A DNA stretch of 64,000 nucleotides, from the NCBI RefSeq assembly GCF_000970345.1, contig NZ_LAQU01000010.1, positions 62,001-126,000 on the forward strand. The letters run 5' to 3'. Numbering within the stretch: the first letter of the stretch is position 1; each line of letters begins with the position of its first letter. Source of the stretch: Robbsia andropogonis (lineage in GTDB: Bacteria; Pseudomonadota; Gammaproteobacteria; Burkholderiales; Burkholderiaceae). Of the stretch, positions 27,622 to 36,219 are shown piece after piece. The translations under genes were made by a program, and so were the position numbers. Under the pieces are notes generated by a model. The model was not told where the DNA came from, made no database searches, and worked only from the letters and a program-made list of their open reading frames with translations.

Positions 27622-28761
27622 CTATGCGGCGGCCTGCTCACGCTTGAAAGCGTTGCGTGGCATCGCGATTCCGTCCGCGTCGAACAAGTGGCAGGCGGAT
27701 GGCGGGACGTGCACGCGAACGTGCTCGCCCGCGCCGATCGACGTGTCGCCCTCGGTCTTGGCGATCAGCGACCCGTCGGCGTGGTCGGCGTGAATGTAGC
27801 TGTGCTCGCCGAGCCGTTCCGACAGCACGGTCACGCACTGGATGAACTGTCCGTCGCCGGCAAGCCGCAGATGTTCGGGCCGCACGCCGAGCGTGACGGT
27901 CTGTCCCGCTTGCAGACGGTGGCCGTCCACCGCTGCCTCAAGGTGCTCGCCGCTTCCGGTGAGCTTGACGCGCACGCCGCCTGCAAGCTTCGATTCGACG
28001 ACGGCATCGATAAAATTCATCCGCGGCGAGCCGATGAAGCCGGCCACGAAGCGTGATGTCGGATGGTGATAGAGATCAAGCGGCGCGCCGCTTTGTGCAA
28101 TGCTGCCGAAGCGCTCCGCGTCGGCACCGGCGTGCAGCAATACGATGCGATCCGCGAGCGTCATGGCTTCGACCTGATCGTGCGTCACATAGACTACGCT
28201 CGCGTTGGTAAAGCGCTGATGCAAACGTGCGATTTCGACGCGCGTCTGGCCGCGCAACGCCGCGTCGAGGTTCGACAGCGGTTCGTCGAACAGGAACACG
28301 CCGGGTTCGCGCACGATCGCCCGGCCGATGGCGACGCGCTGACGCTGGCCACCGGATAGCGCTTTCGGGTAACGCTCCAGAAGACTGTCCAGTTGCAAAA
28401 TGCGTGCGGCTTCGCGCACTTTCCGGGCGATCACGTCTTTGGGGTGTTTCGCGAGCCGCAGTCCGAATGCCATGTTGTCGAACACGGTCATGTGCGGAAA
28501 CAGCGCGTAGCTCTGGAACACCATCGCCACGCCGCGGGCAGCGGCGGGCACGTCGTTCACGAGACGGCCGCCGATGTGCAACTCACCCTCGCTGAGATCC
28601 TCCAGCCCGGCGATCATGCGCAGCAGCGTGGACTTGCCGCAGCCCGATGGGCCGAGGAACACGCAGAATTCGTGTTGTGCGATGTCGAGGTTGACCTGCC
28701 GGATTACCGGCGCATGGGCACCGTACGACTTCTGCACGTTCGTCAGACGAATTGTCGCCAT
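27622..28761 (-). CDS. Sugar ABC transporter ATP-binding protein (MsmK/UgpC type)
   Basis: The 379-residue protein has Walker A at 37-45 (GPSGCGKST), the Q loop (VFQSYALFP), the ABC signature LSGGQ at 135-139, Walker B ending in Asp 159 (VFLFDEP) and the switch His (VTHDQ). The C-terminal third is the TOBE/OB regulatory domain typical of MalK-like subunits. It powers the sugar importer encoded downstream. It is the first gene of the minus-strand galactan operon. ATG 28761 has a GGAGGG box directly upstream, and a LacI-type operator lies just beyond it. Confidence 0.93.
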   Translation of the reverse strand: MATIRLTNVQKSYGAHAPVIRQVNLDIAQHEFCVFLGPSGCGKSTLLRMIAGLEDLSEGELHIGGRLVNDVPAAARGVAMVFQSYALFPHMTVFDNMAFGLRLAKHPKDVIARKVREAARILQLDSLLERYPKALSGGQRQRVAIGRAIVREPGVFLFDEPLSNLDAALRGQTRVEIARLHQRFTNASVVYVTHDQVEAMTLADRIVLLHAGADAERFGSIAQSGAPLDLYHHPTSRFVAGFIGSPRMNFIDAVVESKLAGGVRVKLTGSGEHLEAAVDGHRLQAGQTVTLGVRPEHLRLAGDGQFIQCVTVLSERLGEHSYIHADHADGSLIAKTEGDTSIGAGEHVRVHVPPSACHLFDADGIAMPRNAFKREQAAA

Positions 28762-28771
28762 TTTCCCTCCG

Positions 28772-28787
28772 ATTTAACCGCTTAAAT
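28772..28787. promoter_or_regulatory. LacI-family operator O1 of the galactan operon
   Basis: The 16-base near-palindrome ATTTAACCGCTTAAAT has the central CG typical of LacI/GalR operators. It lies 11 bases before the ATPase start codon, next to its ribosome site. A second copy differing at one base lies 55 bases away. It is inferred to be bound by the divergent regulator at 28964. Confidence 0.75.
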
Positions 28788-28826
28788 TTTTGTCGAAAAT
28801 AGTACGAAAACCCTTGCAGGATCGGC

Positions 28827-28842
28827 ATTTAATCGCTTAAAT
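28827..28842. promoter_or_regulatory. LacI-family operator O2 between the regulator and the galactan operon
   Basis: The sequence ATTTAATCGCTTAAAT matches O1 at 15 of 16 positions. Centre-to-centre spacing is 55 bases, about five helical turns, which suits co-operative binding or looping. It lies closer to the regulator gene, so it may also serve autoregulation. Confidence 0.75.
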
Positions 28843-28963
28843 TCGAGGGCGGTGGAAGAAGGCATAATGCGTGTCTCCGCTGTATTTTTCAGCAAGATAT
28901 CACAACCTTGTCCATCCTTTGCAATATTTGAATAACGTTCCCTGAATGTGGGATAGCGAGATC

Positions 28964-29986
28964 ATGGTTACCCTCTCCGAAGTTGCCAGACGGGCGCATG
29001 TGACGGCCGCTACGGTGTCGAACGTGCTGCGCAACCGCGAAAAGGTTCGTCCTGAAACCGCCGAACGTGTGCTGAAAGCGATTACGGATCTTGGCTACAG
29101 GCCAAACCTGAACGCGCGCGCGCTCGCCGAGGGGCGCTCGTCGACGCTGGCCTTGATGCTGTCGAATATTTCGAATCCGTTTTATCCGGAGTTCGTGCTG
29201 GCGGCCGAGCGTGCTGCGCGCAAGGCGGGCCGTTTCCTGATGGTTTGCAATACCGACGACGACGCCGAGATTGGCCGCGCCTACTTGAACCAGATTGCCG
29301 GCACGCTGGCCGACGGCGTGCTTGTGATGAACACGGACATCGCGATCAATGATCTGTGCGCGTCGGCGATACATAGCGCGCCGATTCTGCTCGCCATGTG
29401 GGAACATCCCGAGACGCCCCCCGCCTTACCCTGCGTTGCGGTGGACTTCGCGCATGCGGGCGCGCTCGCCGCGCGTCATCTGCTCGATCTTGGGCATCGT
29501 GAAATTGGCCTGCTGATCGGCGACGGCTGCGGTGGCCTGCAGGATGCGCGCTCGAACGGCTTTCGCGCCGCCATGCGCGAGGCCGGTATCGAAACGGATG
29601 CCGGCGCGGTATTGCAAATTCGCGATTCGATCGATGCCGGATACGCAGCCTGCATGCAATTGATGGCGAATTGCCCGCACCTCAGCGCGATCTTCGCGAC
29701 CAATGATCTGCTGGCCATCGGGGCGGTGCAGGCCTTGATCACGCTCGGCCGGTCCGTGCCGGGCGACGTATCGGTCATCGGCATCACCGACATTCAGCTT
29801 GCGCATCAGGTTCATCCGGCGCTGACCACGGTTGCGATCCAGACGGCGGCGATCGCGGAGCTATCCGTCAGCAGTCTGATTCGTCTGATCGATGCACACG
29901 AGATGCATCCGGGAATGGTATTGGCACCATCACCCAAACTGGTCGTGCGTGCGTCGACGGGGCCGAAGTCGAACCGGTCGCGCTGA
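28964..29986 (+). CDS. LacI-family transcriptional regulator of galactan use
   Basis: This regulator of about 340 residues begins VTLSEVARRAHVTAATVSNVL, the classic LacI helix-turn-helix and hinge, followed by the periplasmic-binding-like effector domain (LALMLSNISNPFYPE; ATNDLLAIGAVQAL). ATG 28964 fits the start of the helix-turn-helix; ATG 28946 would add six residues. It is divergent from the ABC/GH42/GH53 operon, with two operators in the gap. It probably represses the operon until galactose or a galacto-oligosaccharide binds. It ends 113 bases before the convergent metY-type gene. Confidence 0.9.
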   Translation: MVTLSEVARRAHVTAATVSNVLRNREKVRPETAERVLKAITDLGYRPNLNARALAEGRSSTLALMLSNISNPFYPEFVLAAERAARKAGRFLMVCNTDDDAEIGRAYLNQIAGTLADGVLVMNTDIAINDLCASAIHSAPILLAMWEHPETPPALPCVAVDFAHAGALAARHLLDLGHREIGLLIGDGCGGLQDARSNGFRAAMREAGIETDAGAVLQIRDSIDAGYAACMQLMANCPHLSAIFATNDLLAIGAVQALITLGRSVPGDVSVIGITDIQLAHQVHPALTTVAIQTAAIAELSVSSLIRLIDAHEMHPGMVLAPSPKLVVRASTGPKSNRSR

Positions 29987-30099
29987 GGCAGGGCGAGGGC
30001 CCATGCAACCGCGCGTTATGCGTTTCCGAATGGCGTCGGGATGGTCCATCTTTCACGCCCCAGCAAATGCCGCCCACCTCGAGAAAGCGGTTCCGTCGC

Positions 30100-31395
30100 T
30101 CAAAGCGTGGCCAATGCCTGATCGAGGTCTTCCAGCAGATCATCGATATGTTCGATACCCACCGACAGCCGCACCGTCTCTTCACGCACACCCGCGCGCG
30201 CCAGTTCTTCCGATGAAAGCTGCCGGTGCGTGGTGGAAGCCGGGTGCGTGACCAGCGATTTCGCATCGCCTATATTGACCAGGCGGGTGAACAAATTCAA
30301 CCGATCCTGGAAGCGTGCACCGGCGGCACGCCCACCCTTGACGCCAAACGTCAGGATGCCGGGGCCGCGCCCTGACAGGTAGCGCTTGACGAGCGCATGG
30401 TCCGGATGGTCTGGCAAGCCTGCATAGCTTACCCATTCGGTGTTTCCGTGCTTTTGCAGATGCTGCGCGATCTTCAGCGTGTTCTCGCTGATTCGATCCA
30501 TGCGCAGTGCCAGTGTCTCGATTCCTTGCAAGATTTGAAATGCATTAAACGGAGAGATGGCGGCCCCGATGTTGCGCAGCGGTACCACCCGCGCCCGTCC
30601 AATATAGGCAGCGGGTCCAAGCGCTTCGGTGTAGATGACGCCGTGATAACTCACGTCGGGCGTGGTCAGGCGCTTGAATCGATCCGCATGCTCGGCCCAC
30701 GGAAACTTGCCCGAGTCCACGATCGCGCCGCCGATGCTGGTGCCGTGACCGCCAAGATACTTGGTCAGCGAATGCACCACGATATCCGCGCCATGGTCGA
30801 ACGGGCGCAGCAGATAGGGAGAGGGCACGGTGTTGTCGACGATCAGTGGCACGCCATGACGATGCGCGATCTCGGCGAGCGCGGCAATGTCCGTGATATT
30901 GCCAAGCGGATTGCCAACTGATTCGACGAAAATCGCTTTGGTGCGATCGTCGATCACGGCGCTGAAAGAGGCTGGCTCACGCGAATCGGCAAAACGTGTG
31001 GTGATGCCATATTGCGGCAACGTGTGCGCGAACAGGTTGTAGGTCCCACCGTACAGCGTACTCGAGGAAACGATGTTGTCGCCCGCTTCGGCGATCGTAA
31101 GGATCGAATAGGTGACCGCTGCTTGGCCGGACGCGACCGCTAGTGCGCCCACGCCGCCTTCTAGCGCGGCAACGCGCTGTTCGAGCACGTTCTGTGTCGG
31201 ATTCATGATCCGGGTATAGATATTTCCCGGCACCTTCAGATCGAACAGATCCGCGCCATGCTGGGTATCGTCAAAAGCGAAGGCGGCCGTCTGATAAATC
31301 GGTACGGCTGCCGCGCGGGTAGTGGGGTCGGGCTGGTATCCGCCGTGCACGGCGATCGTTTCAAGGCGCCAGTTGGCGGATGCAGGCTCGCTCAT
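30100..31395 (-). CDS. metY: O-acetylhomoserine sulfhydrylase-type PLP enzyme
   Basis: The 431-residue cytoplasmic enzyme belongs to the Cys/Met-metabolism PLP family. The PLP Lys lies in HSLTKYLGGHG; other family motifs are AVASGQAAVTYSI, STLYGGTYNLF and the C-terminal SVGIEHIDDLLEDL. Length and motifs fit O-acetylhomoserine aminocarboxypropyltransferase, which makes homocysteine from O-acetylhomoserine and sulfide; O-succinylhomoserine or methionine gamma-lyase activity cannot be excluded. ATG 31395 precedes MSEPASANWRL and has GGAGACC upstream; the frame extends further upstream but without likeness. No methionine genes adjoin it. Confidence 0.87.
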   Translation of the reverse strand: MSEPASANWRLETIAVHGGYQPDPTTRAAAVPIYQTAAFAFDDTQHGADLFDLKVPGNIYTRIMNPTQNVLEQRVAALEGGVGALAVASGQAAVTYSILTIAEAGDNIVSSSTLYGGTYNLFAHTLPQYGITTRFADSREPASFSAVIDDRTKAIFVESVGNPLGNITDIAALAEIAHRHGVPLIVDNTVPSPYLLRPFDHGADIVVHSLTKYLGGHGTSIGGAIVDSGKFPWAEHADRFKRLTTPDVSYHGVIYTEALGPAAYIGRARVVPLRNIGAAISPFNAFQILQGIETLALRMDRISENTLKIAQHLQKHGNTEWVSYAGLPDHPDHALVKRYLSGRGPGILTFGVKGGRAAGARFQDRLNLFTRLVNIGDAKSLVTHPASTTHRQLSSEELARAGVREETVRLSVGIEHIDDLLEDLDQALATL

Positions 31396-31685
31396 GTTCG
31401 GTCTCCAGTGGTGAGGTCCTCCGTCGAGGCACGGTGGTAGGAGCTGATTATTGAACGCTTTGCCAGTGCGTTTTAGCACGTTTTGTCGCTTGCTTAGCTG
31501 ATTTGATTTCATGCGGCGAAACACGGATGTGTTTGCTGAAGGCAGATAAGCAAAGTCACATATCTGCTTACGACCCTCACTGCTATCGACGGAACGATTT
31601 GTTGTTTAGAGGCGGTATCCGCCTGCTCCTAGAATTTCGGACGGTGACGAAAAGCAATCGCGACAATAGAAGAGGAAATTAAGAA

Positions 31686-32071
31686 ATGCCTGCAAGCATT
31701 GCGTCTTTTATAGCGCGACTAGCTCGAACCGGCTTGATCACCAGCGCGATAGCCGTTGCGGCGGTAACAGTAAGCGGTACGCCATACTATCTGGGTGTCA
31801 GCGGCCCGATGACCGATGTCAATGCACAGTATGGCGAACAATGGCGAGCACGGTTCGATCTGGCGCTCGCCCAGCTCGACGCGGATGGTGGTGTGCGGGG
31901 GCATCCGCTTGCCTATACCTTCGAAGACAGTTAGAGCGATCCGCGTCAGTCGGTGACCATTGCGCAGAAGTTCGTCTCGGATCTGCGCATTCTGATCGAG
32001 CTCGGCGATTTCTCCAGCCCTGCGTCAGCACTGCCGCCTACGCCTGCGACGGCGGCTAGCACGCGTCATTA
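31686..32071 (+). pseudogene. Remnant of a LivJ-type ABC substrate-binding protein
   Basis: From ATG 31686 the translation gives a signal peptide and the N-terminus of a branched-chain-amino-acid-type binding protein (YYLGVSGPMTDVNAQYG; DLALAQLDADGG). A TAG at 31932 interrupts it where relatives have Gln (EDS-Q-SDPRQ). The frame then continues recognisably (SDPRQSVTIAQKFV; ELGDFSSPAS) before turning into unrelated sequence and a stop at 32071. Intact members have about 380-420 residues, so about three quarters of the gene is missing. No permease or ATPase partner is nearby. It is a dead remnant. Confidence 0.75.
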
Positions 32072-32179
32072 AGCGGTCGCGGAGGATGATGCGCACTGAT
32101 GACGTGAGACATCATGTGACTTCCGTTCATCGCCGCCGGGGCAAATGATGACGTTCAAGACCACGCTGATTCTCCGATC

Positions 32180-32731
32180 ATGACCTCTATCAATCCTTCT
32201 TTCGATGCCGATACCTTCCGTCGCGTGCTGGGCCACTTCGCAACGGGTGTCACCGTCATCACGACGCGCGACGTCGATGGCCGCCCTGTCGGCATGACTG
32301 CCAACAGTTTTAACTCCGTGTCGCTTGATCCACCGCTCGTCCTCTGGAGCCTTGCTCGACGGGCAACATCGCATGCCGTGTTCGCGTCGGCACGCTACTG
32401 GGCCGTCCATGTGCTGTCAGAGGAGCAGGAAGCGCTGTCGCGGCGTTTTGCAACGCGCGATATCGACCGGTTCGCCGGTCTCGACATGCTAGGCGGGTAT
32501 GGCGGAACGCCTTTGCTCGTCGGCTGCGCTGCCCGTTTCGAGTGTGAGACTGCGTCGCTCCATGAAGGCGGCGATCACACTATTTTGATTGGTAAGGTGC
32601 TGGCGGTGGAACAGCACGCGCCTGCCGCGCCGCTGGTGTTCCACGGCGGACGATACCGCCGCCTGGCCACGCCAGCCGACGCCGCTGGTCAACCCGCCGT
32701 GGGCGTTGCCTCGCAGGCCGTGGCCGCTTGA
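32180..32731 (+). CDS. NAD(P)H:flavin oxidoreductase component (HpaC-like)
   Basis: The 183-residue protein matches the flavin-reductase domain family: LGHFATGVTVITT at the N-terminus, the flavin-contact region GMTANSFNSVSLDPPLV, and HTILIGKVLAVE towards the end. Such proteins supply reduced FMN or FAD to a separate oxygenase. The likely partner is the acyl-CoA-dehydrogenase-like monooxygenase at 34839, which is frameshifted. Between them a regulator gene runs in the opposite direction, and its 3' end overlaps this gene by 43 bases. ATG 32180 is the natural start. Confidence 0.87.
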   Translation: MTSINPSFDADTFRRVLGHFATGVTVITTRDVDGRPVGMTANSFNSVSLDPPLVLWSLARRATSHAVFASARYWAVHVLSEEQEALSRRFATRDIDRFAGLDMLGGYGGTPLLVGCAARFECETASLHEGGDHTILIGKVLAVEQHAPAAPLVFHGGRYRRLATPADAAGQPAVGVASQAVAA

Positions 32732-34539
32732 TGCACACCCGCACCCAGGCGCGCGAGAAGCGCGGCAAAGCGTTTATCGCCGCGAAGGGGATCGAATTGC
32801 GGCGCACTGCACAGCAGCAGTTCGGGCGCCGTGGGCATTTCGAGCGCGACAGTCAGCGCGGAAAGCGCGGCGTCGTGATCGCCCAGTCCGAGCTGGATTG
32901 GCACGCGTGCCATCGACACCCGTGCAGGATCGTCATCGGAATCGTTGAGTTCTTCCAGTATCGCGCGTGCCTTGTCGGTCAGACCCGCGCGGGCACTGAC
33001 GTACCCGAGCTTGCCGAGCGCGTAGGCGCTGCGCCCCCCGATCTCGGTCAGTTCCTCGAATCGGCCGAGTGCCTGGGAAACGCGTCCGTCCCAGAACAGC
33101 GCGTCCGCAAGCAGCGCCTGCGCGGGCTTGAATTCGGTGTCGAGCGCCACGGCCCGGCGCGCCAGTTCAACCGCTTCGCCATAGCGGCGACAGTTGATCA
33201 GCACCGCCGCGGCCATTCCGGTGACGGTGGCCGACAGCGGATGGAACTCGCGCGCCAGGCGAATGTCGTTCATCGCACCGTCCAGGCATCCCACTTGCAG
33301 ATGCAGCAGGCCGCGCGCCATGCGTGCGCCGCAGTCCTGCGGCGCAAGCGTGACCGCGCGCGTCAGGGCACCATGGGCTGTCGCCAGATCCAGAACGAAC
33401 AACGATGCCATGCCCCATGCGATCAGGCCTTGTGTAGCCAGGTGCGGCTCTGTCGTGCTCATCTGCGCCACGTGTCGCAGGCGCGGCATGAGATCCGCAC
33501 CGGAGCCCGGCACGATGGTGATGAAGGCGGCCAGCAGATTGGCCAGCGTCAGTTGCATTTCGGCGTCGTTCGGGTTGTCGCGCAGACGTGTTTCGAGCCA
33601 ACCGATGCTGTGTCGCATGATGTCGAGCACGGTCGGCGTGCAGCCCATCCCGACGAGCAAGATCTGTCGCAGGTCCGAGTCCAGCCGCACGCTTTCGATG
33701 AACGTTTCAGCCAACGACGTCTGCCAGACAGGCGCACTGCGCATCAAATCAGTCACAAGCCTGGCAGCGGTATCTTCCAGGAAGCCGGCCTCGTCACACC
33801 ATGACACTACCTTGGCATGCGTCCACAACTGGCAGCCGGTGACGGCGTCAATCAGTTGCAACAAGATGCGGATGTCGTTGCCGGTTCGTCGCAGGCTACC
33901 TTCGAAGAGCAGCGTTGCGCCAAGGTGTCGTGCGGCCTCTCGGATATCGACCATCGGCTGCGCGGTCATGGCGCGACAGGACGATCGCGCGGCGACTTCG
34001 AGTCGTGGAAGACGGCTTAAGGCATGGCTGAATTCGTCGGACAGGCTTTCACCAAAACCGCGCAGCAAGGGGTCGTCGCCCGTGGCCATGAACGGCAGGA
34101 CCGCGACGCGTGCAACCGTCGAAACGCTCCGTGGCGCGAAGCTCAATGAACGTGATGGCTCGGGGATCGACCACGCCAGCACCGCGAAAGAACGCTTGGC
34201 CAATTGCAGCCGTATTGGATTGGCAACGCCTTCCGTTTCGTAATAACGGGTAAGGCGGGCGCGCAGGCGCCACGCTTCGGTACGCACCACGGTCTCGATG
34301 CGCGGATCGAAGTCCTTGCCCCGTCCGAATACCTCGACCGCGATCGTATATTCCTTGAGCCGATCCGCCCGCCCGTCGAGGGTCTGGTTGACCAGGTATT
34401 CGATCAAGGCGCGCATGCGTTCGGACGTCGCGAAGCATTGGCTGACAAGGATTCGGGCAAGTTCGCCGCGCACGCTCGCCGCGTCGGGCATCGTGCCAGC
34501 GCCGTGACATGCGTGATCGATTTTCTCATCACGTTTCAA
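32689..34539 (-). CDS. TPR-containing regulator with N-terminal DNA-binding-like domain
   Basis: This protein of 616 residues has three parts. Residues about 20-115 match the conserved module often seen before TolB-like/TPR regions in CadC- or cyclase-like regulators (LIEYLVNQTLDGRADRLKEYTIAVEVFG and FDPRIETVVRTEAWRLRARL). Residues about 140-270 form a TolB-N/FlgO-like domain (VAVLPFMATGDDPLLRGFGESLSDEF). The rest is a series of TPR-like helices. No membrane segment or cyclase catalytic domain is seen. The start is TTG 34539, supported by GGGGAAA just upstream. It lies between and opposite to the reductase and oxygenase genes, so it may regulate them. Its DNA-binding role is inferred. Confidence 0.75.
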   Translation of the reverse strand: MKRDEKIDHACHGAGTMPDAASVRGELARILVSQCFATSERMRALIEYLVNQTLDGRADRLKEYTIAVEVFGRGKDFDPRIETVVRTEAWRLRARLTRYYETEGVANPIRLQLAKRSFAVLAWSIPEPSRSLSFAPRSVSTVARVAVLPFMATGDDPLLRGFGESLSDEFSHALSRLPRLEVAARSSCRAMTAQPMVDIREAARHLGATLLFEGSLRRTGNDIRILLQLIDAVTGCQLWTHAKVVSWCDEAGFLEDTAARLVTDLMRSAPVWQTSLAETFIESVRLDSDLRQILLVGMGCTPTVLDIMRHSIGWLETRLRDNPNDAEMQLTLANLLAAFITIVPGSGADLMPRLRHVAQMSTTEPHLATQGLIAWGMASLFVLDLATAHGALTRAVTLAPQDCGARMARGLLHLQVGCLDGAMNDIRLAREFHPLSATVTGMAAAVLINCRRYGEAVELARRAVALDTEFKPAQALLADALFWDGRVSQALGRFEELTEIGGRSAYALGKLGYVSARAGLTDKARAILEELNDSDDDPARVSMARVPIQLGLGDHDAALSALTVALEMPTAPELLLCSAPQFDPLRGDKRFAALLARLGAGVHQAATACEATPTAG

Positions 34540-34838
34540 TGATATTTCCCCGGAAAATCGATAATCGGCAATGTTTTTATATTAGGGCGCCCCCTCGTTT
34601 CCCACTACCCCGAGAAAACCCCACATCGGTAGACATATAAACAACGCCGCCTGTCTCTGCGCATGACGCAAGCGTTCTCACGGAGATGCGGTGAACGACG
34701 TGACGTTGTTGATCGGAGTCGGGAACATTGATTAGACATCTTGTAACTTCATGTCGCTTTTGACCTGGCGCAAATTAGGGTCTCGCATTCGCCTTGCGGT
34801 GTGCAGTGGCGAGTGGCAGCCCGACCGAGAGGAATGTA
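34540..34838. promoter_or_regulatory. Divergent intergenic region between the TPR regulator and the flavin monooxygenase
   Basis: About 300 bases separate two divergent genes. They contain an AT-rich stretch near 34540-34580 and should hold both promoters. A GAGAGGA ribosome site (34827-34833) serves the monooxygenase. No clear inverted repeat for the regulator was found. Confidence 0.4.
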
Positions 34839-36139
34839 ATGACCATGACCGAGTTGTTTCCCGCCGATGGCGCCCCCGCCCTGACTACCGAACGAGGGCG
34901 TCACATCCGTGCACGGGTTGCCGAACTGGTGCCGCTGATTCGCAAGCATGCGTTGGAAGGGGAGAAGCTGGGTGCGCTTCCCGATCCGACCGTGGCCGCG
35001 CTGACAGAAGCCGGCGTTTTCAAGCTGACGACGCCGGTCGAGCTTGGCGGCTATGCGTTGGGCATTCGCGACGTGGTTGACATCGTGTCGGAAGTCGGCC
35101 GTGCGGATGGCGCGGCGGGTTGGATGGCGTTCGTCGCAGGTGGTACGCGTAACCTGCTGCCGTTCCCGGCACAGGCGGTCGAGGAGGTCTTTGCTGAACG
35201 CGACAGTTGGGTCGGCCCGTTGGCTGCCGGCGCATCGGTTTTTCGACCAAGGTCGGCGATGCACGTCGTGTCGACGGTGGTTTCATGGTCAAGGGTGTCT
35301 GGCATTTTGGTAGCGGCTGCAAGCATGCGGGCTGGACCACTGTCGGTGTTGAACTCAAGGATGCCGAAGACCACGGGCGGCGCGGTATGGTGCTGCTCAA
35401 GCGTGATCAATATGAGATTCTCGATGACTGGCACGTCATGGGCATGCGGGGTACGTCCAGCAACAGCGTTGCCGCGCGGGAGGAGGTTTTCGTCCCGCAA
35501 CACCGTTTCCTCGACATGGCTGACTTGGGTCCGCGCATGGACGCACTGCGTGGCAAGTACGAGGGCGTGGCCTACCGCATGGATATGCGAGGTCTGATGC
35601 TCGTCACGCACTTGACGGTGATGGCGGTCGTGCATGGCATGGCGCGCGGCGCGCTTGAGTGCTTCATGGAGCAGACGCAACGGTTACAGCCGTTTAACCT
35701 GCCGTATCCCACGGTGGCTGATATGCCGTCGGCACAGATGGTGGCGGCCAAGGCCGATGCACTGATCAGCGCGGCGCAGGCGATGATTCATCGCTATGCC
35801 GAGGTGGTGGACCGCGCGGGCATCGAGGGCACGGCGATACCGGCGGAGACCGAGGCGCAAATGACGATGCACACGGTCTATGGCGCCAAGATGTGCGATG
35901 ACGCGGTCGGGATGATCCAGTTGTGCCTTGGCTCGTCCACCGCGCGCGATAGTAATCCTATCCAACGCTTCGTACGCGACATCCGCGTTGCGAATCTGCA
36001 CGGCGCGACGCGGGTGGATCCGCTCAGCGAGATTCACGGTCGGCATCTGCTCGGTCGTCCGCCGTTCGGCATGTTCGCTGGTGGGTTGCCTGACGTGGCC
36101 GGCCCCAAGGACGCGAAAGGACCGCCACCGGCGCGGTGA
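34839..36139 (+). pseudogene. Flavin-dependent monooxygenase, acyl-CoA dehydrogenase fold, frameshifted
   Basis: The start at ATG 34839 gives the N-terminal helical domain of a group D (HpaB/HsaA/IacA-like) oxygenase (LPDPTVAALTEAGVFKLTTP; GRADGAAGWMAFVAGG). At a run of five Ts (35239-35243) the frame is lost and runs to a stop at 35597. The -1 frame resumes exactly there (STKVGDARRVDGGF; GVWHFGSGCKHAGW) and goes to 36139. One extra T would restore a protein of about 433 residues, the usual length. The enzyme would hydroxylate an aromatic substrate using reduced flavin from the 32180 reductase. It is either inactivated or misread. The substrate is unknown; indole-3-acetate, hydroxyphenylacetate and phenolic relatives use this fold. 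Confidence 0.8.
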
Positions 36140-36219
36140 TCGCCAGGACAAGACACGGCGCGGGTACGCCGGGCATCACCCAGTACCCCTATAAAACTTT
36201 AAGAAATTCGGAGACAGGC

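Noticed and set aside
27622-28761. Frameshift or missing motif in the sugar ABC ATPase
   Set aside because: All nucleotide-binding motifs and the TOBE region are in one continuous frame of normal length.
32728-33804. Plus-strand frame of 358 codons opposite the TPR regulator
   Set aside because: It is antisense to a protein with clear TPR and TolB-like motifs, and is Gln/Arg/His-rich in the way of shadow frames.
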